Positions 1-8,110 of a DNA stretch of 64,000 nucleotides are shown in pieces. Both the position numbers and the translations under genes were made by a program. The first letter of the stretch is position 1; the number at the start of each line of letters is the position of its first letter. The stretch is from contig CAWKOG010000005.1 in the NCBI GenBank assembly GCA_963851215.1, forward strand, positions 124,001-188,000, read 5' to 3'. The stretch is from DATKFM01 sp963851215 (lineage in GTDB: Bacteria > Pseudomonadota > Alphaproteobacteria > Dongiales > Dongiaceae). The notes beneath the pieces are model-generated. The model was not told the DNA's origin, made no database searches, and saw only the letters and a program-made list of their open reading frames with translations.

Positions 1-2
1 GG

Positions 3-293
3 TTTCGACATCGCGCCGAATACAACGCTGCGGCGGGGCGCATGGAGATCGGCATCGAAAGCCTGGCCGACCAGACGGTGACGATTGCCGGTCGCGCGTT
101 CCGGTTCGGCGCCGGTGAGGTGATCGACACCCAGTGGGCTTACAAATTCACCGTCGAGGAGTTCCGCTCGCTCGGCCAGCAGGCGGGATTCGAGCCACGG
201 GAAGTCTGGGTCGACGACCAGCGGCTGTTCTCGATCCACTATCTGCGGGCCCCCGTCCGGGAGGCCGGCCGCATCGGCGGGCGCACGCTCTGA
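3..293 (+). CDS. egtD: L-histidine N-alpha-methyltransferase EgtD, C-terminal part
   Basis: Only the last ~96 residues are present; the gene runs off the left edge. EgtD makes hercynine from histidine and SAM, the first step of ergothioneine synthesis. The visible part has the family's C-terminal pattern: a Phe-Arg-His-Arg-Ala-Glu-Tyr-Asn start, then YKFTVEEF, a conserved Trp-Val-Asp-Asp, and FSIHYL near the end. The reading frame is open from base 3 to the TGA at 291-293. The next gene is convergent and only 8 bases away. The upstream EgtB partner, if present, is outside the window. Identification rests on recalled family pattern and is fairly secure. Confidence 0.85.
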   Translation, partial: FRHRAEYNAAAGRMEIGIESLADQTVTIAGRAFRFGAGEVIDTQWAYKFTVEEFRSLGQQAGFEPREVWVDDQRLFSIHYLRAPVREAGRIGGRTL

Positions 294-301
294 GCGGTTG
301 T

Positions 302-1468
302 TCATCGGAGCACACGGCGCAGTGCATCCATCAGCCGGTCGACATCCTCGGCATCGTGATAGATGCCGAAGCCGAAGCGCAGCCGGTCGCCGCGATGATC
401 GGTGACGATGTCGGCGGCCAGCAGGCGCTTGTGCAGATCGCCGGCATTGTCGGAACGGAAGGTCAGGAAATTGCCGCGATCGCGGTTCTCGATCGGCACC
501 GCGAGGTGGCCGGGATTCAGCAGCGGCGAATTCATCGCCGCGAGTTCGCGCGCGAATGACGCCTGCAGCCGATGGGCGTGGCGGTGGATCTCCGCGATAT
601 CCAGCCGCAGCTTCGACAGCAGGCCCATCACCGCATTGAGGCGATAGAGTCCGACGGGATCGAAGGTGGCGCCGAGGAAGCGCGAGCCGTCGCCGCCATA
701 GCCGACCGATCCGTCGGCGGCTTCGAGCGCGCCGAAACCGGCGAACCAGCCGGTGTCCCGCGGCCGTGCGCCATAGCCCGGCGGCACATGCAGGAAGCAG
801 ACGCCTTCGCCGGCCATGGCGTACTTGTAGCCGCCGGCCATGTAGAAAGCGCGGGCCTGAATCTTCTGGAGATCGGCGGGGATCGCGCAGAAGCCGTGAT
901 AGCCGTCGATGACCACGATCGTCTGTTCGTTGGGCACGGCATCGACCAGCGTCGCGAGGTCGCGGATCGCATAGCCGGAATTGTAGAACACCTGGCTGAA
1001 GTAGATCAGGTCGTGGCCGCCGCGGCGGATCTCCGCGGCAAGGCGGGCCGGGAAATCGGCGAAGGGTTCCGTGGCCACGCGCGTGACCTGGGCGAGGCCT
1101 TCCTCTTCCAGCCGCGCCGCCTGCCGGGTGAAGCTGTGAAACTCGCTGTCGGTCGCGAGAATGCGCAGCCGCCGGTCGGCCGGGAACAGCGACAGCAGCC
1201 GCATGAGGAAACCATGGGTGTTCGGGCCGAAGGCAATCGCCGCGGGGTCGCTGAGATTCAGCAGGCGCGCGACGTGTCGCTGAGCGGCCGGCAGCACCTC
1301 GCCGAAAATCTTCTCCCATTTGCGGTCGGCGAGCCGAGCTGCATCTTCCCAGCAGCGCTGTTGCGCCTCGAAGGTGACGTCGGGCCAGAGGTGATGGCTG
1401 TGGGCGGCAAAATGCATCCGCTCCGGCGCGGCGGCGAAGAAGCGCTGGAAATGCGCCTTGTGATTCAC
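302..1468 (-). CDS. Kynureninase-like class V aminotransferase-fold PLP enzyme
   Basis: A 388-residue fold-type I PLP enzyme. The PLP aspartate is in VVIDGYHG (~residue 190) and the Schiff-base lysine in AGGYKYAMAGEG (~215). DTGWFAGFG nearby resembles the kynureninase GWF loop. Its ATG overlaps the end of the tryptophan dioxygenase gene by 4 bases, so the two are translationally coupled. By context the likely reaction is hydrolysis of kynurenine or formylkynurenine to anthranilate and alanine. It is shorter than typical kynureninases (about 410-420 residues) and its N-terminus, with MHFAAHSHHLWPD, is not the classical one, so another C-S or C-C lyase role is possible. It is convergent with egtD, which leaves an EgtE-like role formally open. 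Confidence 0.7.
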   Translation of the reverse strand: MNHKAHFQRFFAAAPERMHFAAHSHHLWPDVTFEAQQRCWEDAARLADRKWEKIFGEVLPAAQRHVARLLNLSDPAAIAFGPNTHGFLMRLLSLFPADRRLRILATDSEFHSFTRQAARLEEEGLAQVTRVATEPFADFPARLAAEIRRGGHDLIYFSQVFYNSGYAIRDLATLVDAVPNEQTIVVIDGYHGFCAIPADLQKIQARAFYMAGGYKYAMAGEGVCFLHVPPGYGARPRDTGWFAGFGALEAADGSVGYGGDGSRFLGATFDPVGLYRLNAVMGLLSKLRLDIAEIHRHAHRLQASFARELAAMNSPLLNPGHLAVPIENRDRGNFLTFRSDNAGDLHKRLLAADIVTDHRGDRLRFGFGIYHDAEDVDRLMDALRRVLR

Positions 1469-2565
1469 GCGCCGCTCTCGTCGGCATAGCGGTAGCCCAT
1501 GGCGCGCATCAGCTCCGGCGGCAGCGCCGGCAGGCGCGAGCGCGGGATCAGGAAGGTGGAGAGCGCGAAAAGATCGCGGAAGGCGCGATGGCTCTCGGCG
1601 GTCTGCCGCAGATAGTCATGGCCCGAGGAGCCGCCGGTGCCGACCTTGAGGCCGATCATGCGCTGAACCATGAGGGCATGGCGGTAGCGCCAGGTGGTGA
1701 GGTTCTCGTCGACATCCATCAGCAGGCTGAGCAGGCGGAACGGTAGCTGCAGCACGGGCTCGTCGCGGTAGAGATTGATGAACAGCGCCGCCTGCAGGGC
1801 GCGCGACGACATCCGCCAGACGCCGTCATCCACCAGCTTCTTGTGAGCGGCTTCGTCGAACAGCCCGACGAATCGCTCGCGCGCCGCTGCGAGCGTCGCC
1901 AGTTCGCCTTGCTTTTCCGCGTCGCTCAGATGGGGATTGGCGCGCAGCAGCGCCGCATCGCTCTCCAGCATTTCTTCGATTGTGCGGCGATAGGCGTCGC
2001 GGAATTTGTAGCTGCCGCGATCGATGAAAGGTGTCCGCTCCAGCCATTGCGCCACCTGGTCGCTGATCGACGGCGCCGTCTGCGCGGATTCCAGACGTTC
2101 GCGGTCACTGGCCGTGAGATAGGCTTCGGGGCGGCGGCCGGCCAATGCAATGCGGTCGCGGGCGCGCAGGCCGAGCGTCGTCTCGATCAGCCGGAACTGC
2201 AGGCTCTGCGACCCCGACGCCGGCACCAGCAGGTCGCGGAAATCCATGAAATCCAGCGGCGTCATGGTTTCGAGCACGGAAAGCTGCTGGATGATCAGCC
2301 GTTCGATCTCGACGATGCGCAGCAGCGCGTGGACGACGCTGCCCAGCGCGCGGTCATCCACCTTCGGCCCGGCGAACAGCCGCTGCACATGATCCAGCTC
2401 GAACAGGATCTGCTTGAACCACAGCTCATAGGCCTGGTGCACGATGATGAACAGCAGTTCGTCATGGGCGGGCCGGCCCTGCTTGTCGCTCTCCGGCTGC
2501 TGACAGGCGAGGAGCTTGTCGAGCATGAGATAGTCGGGATAGGAAACCGGCGCTCTCTGGGTCAT
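1465..2565 (-). CDS. kynA: Tryptophan 2,3-dioxygenase
   Basis: Heme enzyme that opens the indole ring of tryptophan to N-formylkynurenine, the first step of tryptophan catabolism. Family marks are SYPDYLMLDKLL at the N-terminus, HDELLFIIVHQAYELWFKQ (~35-53), the TTWRYRHA segment carrying the probable heme-ligand histidine, and GTGGSSGHDYL near the C-terminus. At 366 residues it is longer than compact bacterial enzymes (about 280-310), partly through a middle helical segment and a longer tail. It is first in a two-gene operon with the kynureninase-like enzyme. The 132-base gap to the divergent DUF1989 gene should hold promoters for both sides. No formamidase gene is visible. Confidence 0.93.
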   Translation of the reverse strand: MTQRAPVSYPDYLMLDKLLACQQPESDKQGRPAHDELLFIIVHQAYELWFKQILFELDHVQRLFAGPKVDDRALGSVVHALLRIVEIERLIIQQLSVLETMTPLDFMDFRDLLVPASGSQSLQFRLIETTLGLRARDRIALAGRRPEAYLTASDRERLESAQTAPSISDQVAQWLERTPFIDRGSYKFRDAYRRTIEEMLESDAALLRANPHLSDAEKQGELATLAAARERFVGLFDEAAHKKLVDDGVWRMSSRALQAALFINLYRDEPVLQLPFRLLSLLMDVDENLTTWRYRHALMVQRMIGLKVGTGGSSGHDYLRQTAESHRAFRDLFALSTFLIPRSRLPALPPELMRAMGYRYADESGA

Positions 2566-2697
2566 CGTCTGTCCCCGGGAATTCTGCGGCGCGATGGGTC
2601 GGCGACAATAACAACCGCAACCGCGGCACCGCCAGTGCCCTCGTCATACAGGCCTGCGGCCGGTAGAGTGGCATGAATCGCAAAGGGGATTGCACAC

Positions 2698-3297
2698 ATG
2701 ACCGAGCTTATCGTTCTGCCGGCGCGCACGGGCACGGCTATGCGCCTGGCGCAGGGTCAGCGGCTGAAGATCGTCAATACCCATGGCACGCAAGTGGTGG
2801 ATTGCTGGGCGCTGATTCCCGGCGATCCCCAGGAGCATATGTCGATGCCGCATTCGCGGAACGCCTGGTACCGGCTGGTGCCGCGGCCGGGCGATCCGCT
2901 GGTCACCAACCGGCGCCGCACGATTCTCCGGCTCGAGGAGGATACGTCGCCGGGTATTCACGACACGCTGATCCCCTGCTGCGACCTGGAACGGTATCAC
3001 CAGCTTGGCGTCCAAGGCCATCATGAGAGCTGCGCGGAGAACTTCGCCAAGGCGGTGCAGCCTCTGGGCATCGCGATGTTGCCGCCGCCGCCGCTCAATC
3101 TGTTCATGAATGTGCCGATCAAGGCCAATGGCGCGCTGGCGGTGGCGGCGCCGGAATCCAAGCCGGGCGATCATGTGGTGCTGAAGGCGGAGCTGGATTG
3201 CATTGTCGCGCTCTCCGCCTGCCCGCACGACATCTTCCCCGTGAATGGCGCCGATAGCACGCCGCGCGATGTCGCCTACACCGTGTTGGATCGGTAG
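2698..3297 (+). CDS. DUF1989 / urea carboxylase-associated family protein
   Basis: A 199-residue cytosolic protein of the DUF1989 family, often annotated as urea carboxylase-associated. Visible signatures are THGTQVVDCWAL near residue 30, MSMPHSRN (~48), RRTILRLEEDTSPGIHD (~77), and the conserved Cys-rich/His pattern IPCCDLERY followed by HHESCAENF. These Cys and His residues are probably metal ligands; that is an inference from conservation. No urea carboxylase or allophanate hydrolase lies nearby. Its gene is 15 bases upstream of the TauE/SafE gene on the same strand, so the two are probably cotranscribed. Biochemical role unknown. Confidence 0.85.
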   Translation: MTELIVLPARTGTAMRLAQGQRLKIVNTHGTQVVDCWALIPGDPQEHMSMPHSRNAWYRLVPRPGDPLVTNRRRTILRLEEDTSPGIHDTLIPCCDLERYHQLGVQGHHESCAENFAKAVQPLGIAMLPPPPLNLFMNVPIKANGALAVAAPESKPGDHVVLKAELDCIVALSACPHDIFPVNGADSTPRDVAYTVLDR

Positions 3298-3312
3298 GGG
3301 CGCTCCGCCGAT

Positions 3313-4089
3313 ATGGTCGAAGCGGTCACGAGTGTTCTCGGCGCCTACCCGTTGCCGCTCTGGATCTTCGCGGCCGTCGTGGTATTCGCCGCCGGTTTTC
3401 TGCGCGGATTTACGGGATTCGGTTTCGGCCTGTCGGCGGTGCCGGCGCTGACGCTGTTCCTGGAGCCGCAGGATATCGTGCCCGCGGTGGTGATCATCGC
3501 CTGCGCGGTCGGCTTGCAACTGCTTCGCCGCGTGTGGAGCCAGGCGGATTGGCCGTCGGTCAAGCTGCTGACGATCGGCGCCGTCATCGGCACGCCGTTC
3601 GGCACCTGGGTGCTGGCGTCGGTCTCCGCCGATCTGATGCGGGCGATCATCGGCTCGATCTGCATCGCCGCCGTGCTGCTGCTGTGGCGCGGCTTCAAGC
3701 TGCACAACATGCCGGGCCGCGGCGCGCGAGTCGGCATCGGCGTCGTTTCCGGCATGATCAACGGCGCGACGGCCATGGGCGGCCCGCCCGTCATCATCTT
3801 CTTCCTGGCGCTGCCTAGCGGCGTCGCGGTGGGCCGCGCCTCGCTGCTGGTGTTCTTCTTCTTCACCTCGATCATCAGCATCGTGGTGCAGGCGGGCGCG
3901 GGGCTGATGAGCCTGCGCGTGCTGGTGCTGACGCTGTTGATGCTGCCGGTGATGGCGCTGGGCAACAGGCTCGGCGACCACTGGTTCGGCAAGGCCACCG
4001 ATAAGCACTACCGGCAGGTGGCGCTGGCCTTCCTGCTGGCGATCGCCATCGCCGCCGTGGCGCGGGCGCTGATCGGGCTTTACGGTTGA
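3313..4089 (+). CDS. TauE/SafE family sulfite or sulfonate exporter
   Basis: A 258-residue inner-membrane protein with about eight hydrophobic segments. The N-terminal motif GFLRGFTGFGFGLSAVPAL and the second-repeat AMGGPPVIIFFLAL are diagnostic of the TauE/SafE (PF01925) duplication. The family exports sulfite, sulfoacetate or related anions. Together with xsc and ackA about 1.5 kb away on the other strand, a role in disposing of sulfite made by Xsc is plausible but inferred. Start: ATG 15 bases after the DUF1989 stop. It converges with the ASCH gene, with only 2 bases between stops. Confidence 0.9.
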   Translation: MVEAVTSVLGAYPLPLWIFAAVVVFAAGFLRGFTGFGFGLSAVPALTLFLEPQDIVPAVVIIACAVGLQLLRRVWSQADWPSVKLLTIGAVIGTPFGTWVLASVSADLMRAIIGSICIAAVLLLWRGFKLHNMPGRGARVGIGVVSGMINGATAMGGPPVIIFFLALPSGVAVGRASLLVFFFFTSIISIVVQAGAGLMSLRVLVLTLLMLPVMALGNRLGDHWFGKATDKHYRQVALAFLLAIAIAAVARALIGLYG

Positions 4090-4091
4090 GA

Positions 4092-4550
4092 TCATTTATC
4101 GGCGATCTCCGGCGGCCAGACGATCGTGAAACGCTCGAACACGGTTTCGGTGCGGTCGTGGAAGTCGTAGCCTTCGCGCGCGGCCTGGCGGGAGAAGAAG
4201 TTGCGGTGCATGCGCAGCCAGTCGTCGCGGCTGCGGTCGCCTTCGCCTTCGTCCCAGGCGAAGGCGTCGTCTACCTCGATCAGCGGTTTAACCGCGACAT
4301 CCGTGGTGCGCCAGATGCAGCGGGGCTCGCCCCGGCCATCGATGACAACCGCATGCTCGCCGACCGCCGGCATCGGCTCGCCGCCGGGGCCGAAATCTCG
4401 GGCCAGGCCGGCGGTGGCGCGCTTCGGGCCGTTGACCACGAGGTCGGCCAGTTCGTCGGCCATTTCGGCGCTGTCGCCGAAGGCGACGACGTCGTAGCGG
4501 TCGTGATCGATTCCGGCGGCGGCCTTGAAGCTGGCCCAGAAGGCTTTCAC
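4092..4550 (-). CDS. ASCH domain protein
   Basis: A 152-residue protein of the ASCH (PUA-like beta-barrel) superfamily, expected to bind RNA or modified nucleotides. Marks are the early Ala-Phe-Gly-Asp-Ser segment, LVVNGPKRATAGL (~40-52) with the conserved K-R-A-T, a Gly-Glu-x-x-Pro-x-x-Gly stretch, an acidic W-DEGEGD segment near residue 100, and a C-terminal Phe-Glu-x-Phe-x-Val/Ile-Val. The gene follows acetate kinase on the same strand (23 bases), so it may be a third gene of the xsc-ackA unit. Some ASCH proteins hydrolyse N4-acetylcytidine, but this one has no partner that would tell. No signal peptide. Confidence 0.82.
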   Translation of the reverse strand: MKAFWASFKAAAGIDHDRYDVVAFGDSAEMADELADLVVNGPKRATAGLARDFGPGGEPMPAVGEHAVVIDGRGEPRCIWRTTDVAVKPLIEVDDAFAWDEGEGDRSRDDWLRMHRNFFSRQAAREGYDFHDRTETVFERFTIVWPPEIADK

Positions 4551-4573
4551 CTGTGGCGTCTTTTCGCATCATG

Positions 4574-5749
4574 TCACAACTCCAGCAGCCGGCGTGTGTG
4601 GGCGGCGATTATCTGTTCTTCGTCGGTCGGCACGACCCACGCTGCGGCGCGGCTGGATTTCCTGCTGATCTGCTGATCGCCGGCAACGTTGGCGGCGGCA
4701 TCGAGTTCAACGCCGAGCCAAGCCGCGTCGCGGCAGACGGCGGCGCGCACGAGCGCCGCGTTCTCGCCGATGCCGCCGGTGAAGACCAGGGCATCGAGCC
4801 CGCCAAGCGCGGCGGCGAGGGAGCCGAGTTCGCGGGTGATGCGATAGCAGTATTGCGTCACGGCTTCGCGCGCGGCCGGTTCCGGGCTGGCCAGCAGGGT
4901 GCGCATGTCCGGGCTGAGGCCCGACAAGCCGAGCAGGCCGGATTTGTTGTAGAACAATTCCTCCAGTTCTTTCAGGCCGTATCCTTCGGTTCGCATCAGA
5001 TGAAGGATGACGCCGGGGTCCAGCGCGCCGATGCGCGTCGCCATGATCAGGCCGTCGAGGGTGGAGAAGCCCATGGTGGTGGCGACGGAGCGGCCCTCAC
5101 GGACGGCGCACATCGAGGCGCCGTTGCCGAGATGGGCGATCACCAGCCGCTTCGGCAGCGCGCCGCCGGTCAGTTCGCGCAGGCGCTGGGTGACGTACTC
5201 ATAGGAGAGGCCGTGGAAGCCGTAACGCTGCAGGCCCTTGGCCGCGAGGTCGCGGGGCAAGGCGAGGCGGCGGGCCTCCGGCGGCTGGGTGGCGTGGAAG
5301 GCGGTGTCGAAGCAGCCGACTTGGGGCAAATCCGGCATCTGCGCCGCCAGCGCGCGGATCGCCGCGACATTGTGCGGCTGGTGATGGGGCGCCAGCGGCT
5401 CCAGCGCGGCAAGCTGGCCGATGTTGGCGGGAGACAGGCGACAATGTGCGGTGAAGTCCGTGCCGCCATGGACGACGCGATGGCCCGCGCCGGCGAGACC
5501 ATCGCCGCGGCCAGTTTGCTTGAGCCAATCGAGCAGATGGGCGAGGGCGGCGCGGTGATCGCCGATGGCGCCGGCGGCGGCGAAGGCGATGGCTTGTCCC
5601 TGGGCATCCTTCGCCTCCAGGCGCGGCGTGGTGCCGATGCCGGCGATCTGGCCGCGCAGGATGAGTGCCGGCGCGTCAGGGCCGGTTTCGTAGACCGCGA
5701 ATTTGAGGCTCGAAGAGCCGGCGTTGAGGGTGAGGAGGCGGGCGGTCAT
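4574..5749 (-). CDS. ackA: Acetate kinase
   Basis: A 391-residue ASKHA-fold kinase that converts acetyl phosphate and ADP to acetate and ATP. Visible motifs: N-terminal LTLNAGSSSLKFAVYE, the HLGNGAS loop (~residue 200), MGFSTLDGL(I) and TGGIGENAALVR near the C-terminus. Length is normal. It lies about 150 bases downstream of xsc on the same strand, separated by a large palindromic element. As Xsc releases acetyl phosphate, AckA would let the cell earn one ATP per sulfoacetaldehyde. Phosphotransacetylase, the usual partner, is absent from this window. A propionate kinase is the main alternative. Confidence 0.93.
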   Translation of the reverse strand: MTARLLTLNAGSSSLKFAVYETGPDAPALILRGQIAGIGTTPRLEAKDAQGQAIAFAAAGAIGDHRAALAHLLDWLKQTGRGDGLAGAGHRVVHGGTDFTAHCRLSPANIGQLAALEPLAPHHQPHNVAAIRALAAQMPDLPQVGCFDTAFHATQPPEARRLALPRDLAAKGLQRYGFHGLSYEYVTQRLRELTGGALPKRLVIAHLGNGASMCAVREGRSVATTMGFSTLDGLIMATRIGALDPGVILHLMRTEGYGLKELEELFYNKSGLLGLSGLSPDMRTLLASPEPAAREAVTQYCYRITRELGSLAAALGGLDALVFTGGIGENAALVRAAVCRDAAWLGVELDAAANVAGDQQISRKSSRAAAWVVPTDEEQIIAAHTRRLLEL

Positions 5750-5817
5750 TTGTTCACTTTGGTTCGGTTCTGTATCGGATCATATTCCTATCATATCACC
5801 TGCTGAATGCCGAGTTT

Positions 5818-5901
5818 CCCCTCCCCCTACCCCCTCCCGCAAGGGGAGGGGAAAGTCTCGGTCCAATCCCTCCCCCCTCGCGGGGAAGGGTAGGGAGGGG
5901 G
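5818..5901. repeat. Nested GC-rich palindromic intergenic element
   Basis: An 84-base element fills most of the xsc-ackA gap. Its outer arms, about 5818-5839 and 5880-5901, are near-perfect inverted copies of a C/G-rich run (CCCTCCCCCTACCC against GGGTAGGGAGGGGG). Inside the left half is a second hairpin, CCCCTCCC-GCAA-GGGGAGGG. The form is that of the short dispersed palindromes found between genes in many alphaproteobacteria. It could form a strong RNA hairpin that stabilises or ends the xsc transcript. Copy number elsewhere cannot be seen here. Confidence 0.7.
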
Positions 5902-5902
5902 A

Positions 5903-7621
5903 TTACGCCACCGTATAGTCCTTGTACTTCGCCAGGGCGCGCACCGGCTTCTTCAGCGCGTCGCGGCGGAAGGGGTCGCCGAGTTCCTGGGTCACCATGA
6001 TCTCGATGACCGTCGGACGGTTGGAGGCGATGGCGGTGGTCACGGCGTCGCCGATGCTGCCGGGCTTGTCCACCTTGATGCCGTCGGCGCCCATGGATTT
6101 GGCGATGGCGGCGAAGGAGGGGTTCTTCAGGTTGGTGCCGACATAGCGGTCGGCGTAGAAGTCGATCTGGTTCTTCTTTTCGGCGCCCCACTGGCCGTTG
6201 TTGAACACCACGGCGATGGCCGGAATGTCCTCGCGCACGCAGGTCAGCGTCTCCTGCAGGCTCATGCCCCAGGCGCCATCGCCCACATAGGCAATGGCCG
6301 GCCGGTCGGGTGCGGCCACCTTGGCGCCGATGGCTGTGGGATAGGCATAACCGCAATTGCCGAAGCTCATGGCGGCGAAGAAGGAGCGCGGCTTGTCGAA
6401 GCGCAGATAGCTGTTGGAGACCGAGCAGATATTGCCGATGTCGGTGGTGACCATGGCGTTCTTCGGCAGGGCTTTCTCCAGCTCGCGCAAAGCGCGGCGC
6501 GGCGCCACCGGCGTGCCGTCGGCCTGGCCCCATTTGTTGAGCTCGTCCTCCCACTCCGCCTTCTGCTTCTTCACTTCGGCGAGGCGCTGGTCCTTGTTGC
6601 CATGGGCCTCGATCTTCATGTTGCCGTGCTGCAGCCGGTGCAGCATCTCCGCCGCCGCCGGCTTCGCGTCGCCGCAGACACCGACCGTCATCGGCTTCAC
6701 CAGGCCGAGCACGCGGTGGTTGGAATCCACCTGGATCAGCTTGGCGTTCTTCGGCCAGTAGTCGATGCCGTGCTGCGGCAGGGTGCCGAACGGCCCGAGG
6801 CGCGAGCCGAGCGCCAGCACCACATCGGCCTGGGCGATCAGCTTCATCGCCGCCTTCGAGCCCTGATAGCCCAGCGGCCCGCACATCAGCGGATGGCCGG
6901 CGGGGAAGGCGTCGTTATGCAGATAGCTGGTGACGACCGGCGCCTGCAGATATTCCGCCAGCGCCACCGCTTCCGCCTGGCCGTCGGACATGATGACGCC
7001 GCCGCCGGCGAGGATCACCGGGAACTTGGCCGAGGCCAGCAGCTTCGCCGCATCATCCAGGCTTTTGCCGCCGCCGGCGGCGCGCTCGATCTTGATCGGC
7101 GTGGGGATGTTGACGTCGATGTCGCCATAGAAGACGTCGCGCGGGATGTTGAGCTGGGTGGGTCCGCGCTCGGTCAGCGCCAGGTCGAAGCAGCGGGACG
7201 TCAGCTCGGCCATGCGGTCGGCGCGGCTGACATGGGCCTGGTACTTGGTGATCTTGGAGAAGATCGGCAGCTGCTCGGTCTCCTGGAAGCCGCCGAGGCC
7301 GATGCTGTTGGAGCCCGTCTCCGGCGTGATCACCACCACGGGCGAATGGGCCCAATAGGCGGCGGCGACGGCGGTGACGAAATTGGTGATGCCCGGGCCG
7401 TTCTGGGCGATGCAGACGCCCTGCTTGTTCAGCACCCGCGAATAGCCGTCGGCCATATGCCCCGCGCCCTGCTCATGGGCGACCGAGATGAAGCGGATGC
7501 CGGCGGGCTCGAACAGGTCGAGTGCGTCCATGTAGGCCGAGCCGACGATGCCGAACACATGCTTGACGCCATGGGCGACGAGCGTTTCGACGAAGGCTTC
7601 GGAAGGCGTCATGCGGGTCAT
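5903..7621 (-). CDS. xsc: Sulfoacetaldehyde acetyltransferase
   Basis: A 572-residue TPP enzyme that converts sulfoacetaldehyde and phosphate to acetyl phosphate and sulfite. Motifs: the catalytic Glu in ISVAHEQGAGHMADGYSR (~45-62), IAQNGPGITNFVTAV, TPETGSNSIGLGGFQETEQ, and the TPP/Mg motif GDGAWGMSLQE...NNGQWGAEKKNQ. The last, with the following DRYVGTNL, separates Xsc from acetolactate synthase and other relatives. The frame is open about 300 bases further upstream, but the ATG at 7621 has an AAGGA ribosome site and begins the family's usual MTRMTPSEAF, so I chose it. ackA lies downstream on the same strand. No taurine transaminase or TauABC transporter is in view. Confidence 0.9.
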   Translation of the reverse strand: MTRMTPSEAFVETLVAHGVKHVFGIVGSAYMDALDLFEPAGIRFISVAHEQGAGHMADGYSRVLNKQGVCIAQNGPGITNFVTAVAAAYWAHSPVVVITPETGSNSIGLGGFQETEQLPIFSKITKYQAHVSRADRMAELTSRCFDLALTERGPTQLNIPRDVFYGDIDVNIPTPIKIERAAGGGKSLDDAAKLLASAKFPVILAGGGVIMSDGQAEAVALAEYLQAPVVTSYLHNDAFPAGHPLMCGPLGYQGSKAAMKLIAQADVVLALGSRLGPFGTLPQHGIDYWPKNAKLIQVDSNHRVLGLVKPMTVGVCGDAKPAAAEMLHRLQHGNMKIEAHGNKDQRLAEVKKQKAEWEDELNKWGQADGTPVAPRRALRELEKALPKNAMVTTDIGNICSVSNSYLRFDKPRSFFAAMSFGNCGYAYPTAIGAKVAAPDRPAIAYVGDGAWGMSLQETLTCVREDIPAIAVVFNNGQWGAEKKNQIDFYADRYVGTNLKNPSFAAIAKSMGADGIKVDKPGSIGDAVTTAIASNRPTVIEIMVTQELGDPFRRDALKKPVRALAKYKDYTVA

Positions 7622-8110
7622 CAGGGGATCCTTGTGATTGGAGATTTTCGCAGGGCGGAAACGGGGCGGCGATACGACACAGCAGCATCGCCTATCGGTG
7701 CTGGAGATAGCAAAGGGCGCGTTTCCAAGTGAAGTGCCAGCAAAGGCCATTGCGGGGAGCCAGGAGGAGCCGGAATGCAACGAGAGTTGCGACCATGAGA
7801 GAAGGTTGTTTTGCAAATGGGTGCGGCGCATCCCCTTGCCGCCGCAAAGAAAGTTTGCGGATTTTTGATTTTTGCGAAAACAACCCTCGCCCCTTGGGAA
7901 CGCGTCCGAATCTGTATGCAATATGACGAATCCTGCGTATTCATGATAACGACCGGATGCCCCCAGAGTTGCGAATGCGGCCTAGGAAATTGGGGTATGA
8001 CAGCAGCCGATTTCGCTCGACAGCGGCCCCAGTATACGCTAAAATTACGTATAATACAACAACTCGGAATCAGCCGATGATTCGGGACGGTGTCCCGCCG
8101 ATAGAATTCG
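7622..8110. other. Intergenic region upstream of xsc
   Basis: About 490 bases between divergent genes. It must contain the xsc promoter. The right half (about 7920-8080) is AT-richer than its surroundings, with GTATACGCTAAAATTACGTATAATAC resembling promoter DNA near 8034-8058 (TATAAT-like TATAAT on the plus strand). A short perfect inverted repeat CGGGAC-GGT-GTCCCG lies at 8083-8097, just before the next start codon. I see no convincing gene here; open frames of 60-90 codons lack ribosome sites and recognisable motifs. Confidence 0.5.

Noticed and set aside
2644..4095. Long minus-strand open frame (483 codons)
   Set aside because: Antisense to DUF1989 and TauE/SafE genes; composition is Gln/Arg/His-rich shadow of high-GC codons with no motif.
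4553..5806. Long plus-strand open frame antisense to ackA
   Set aside because: Shadow frame; acetate kinase motifs on the other strand are complete.
6602..7732. Plus-strand open frame across xsc
   Set aside because: Antisense shadow; the xsc frame carries all TPP-enzyme motifs.
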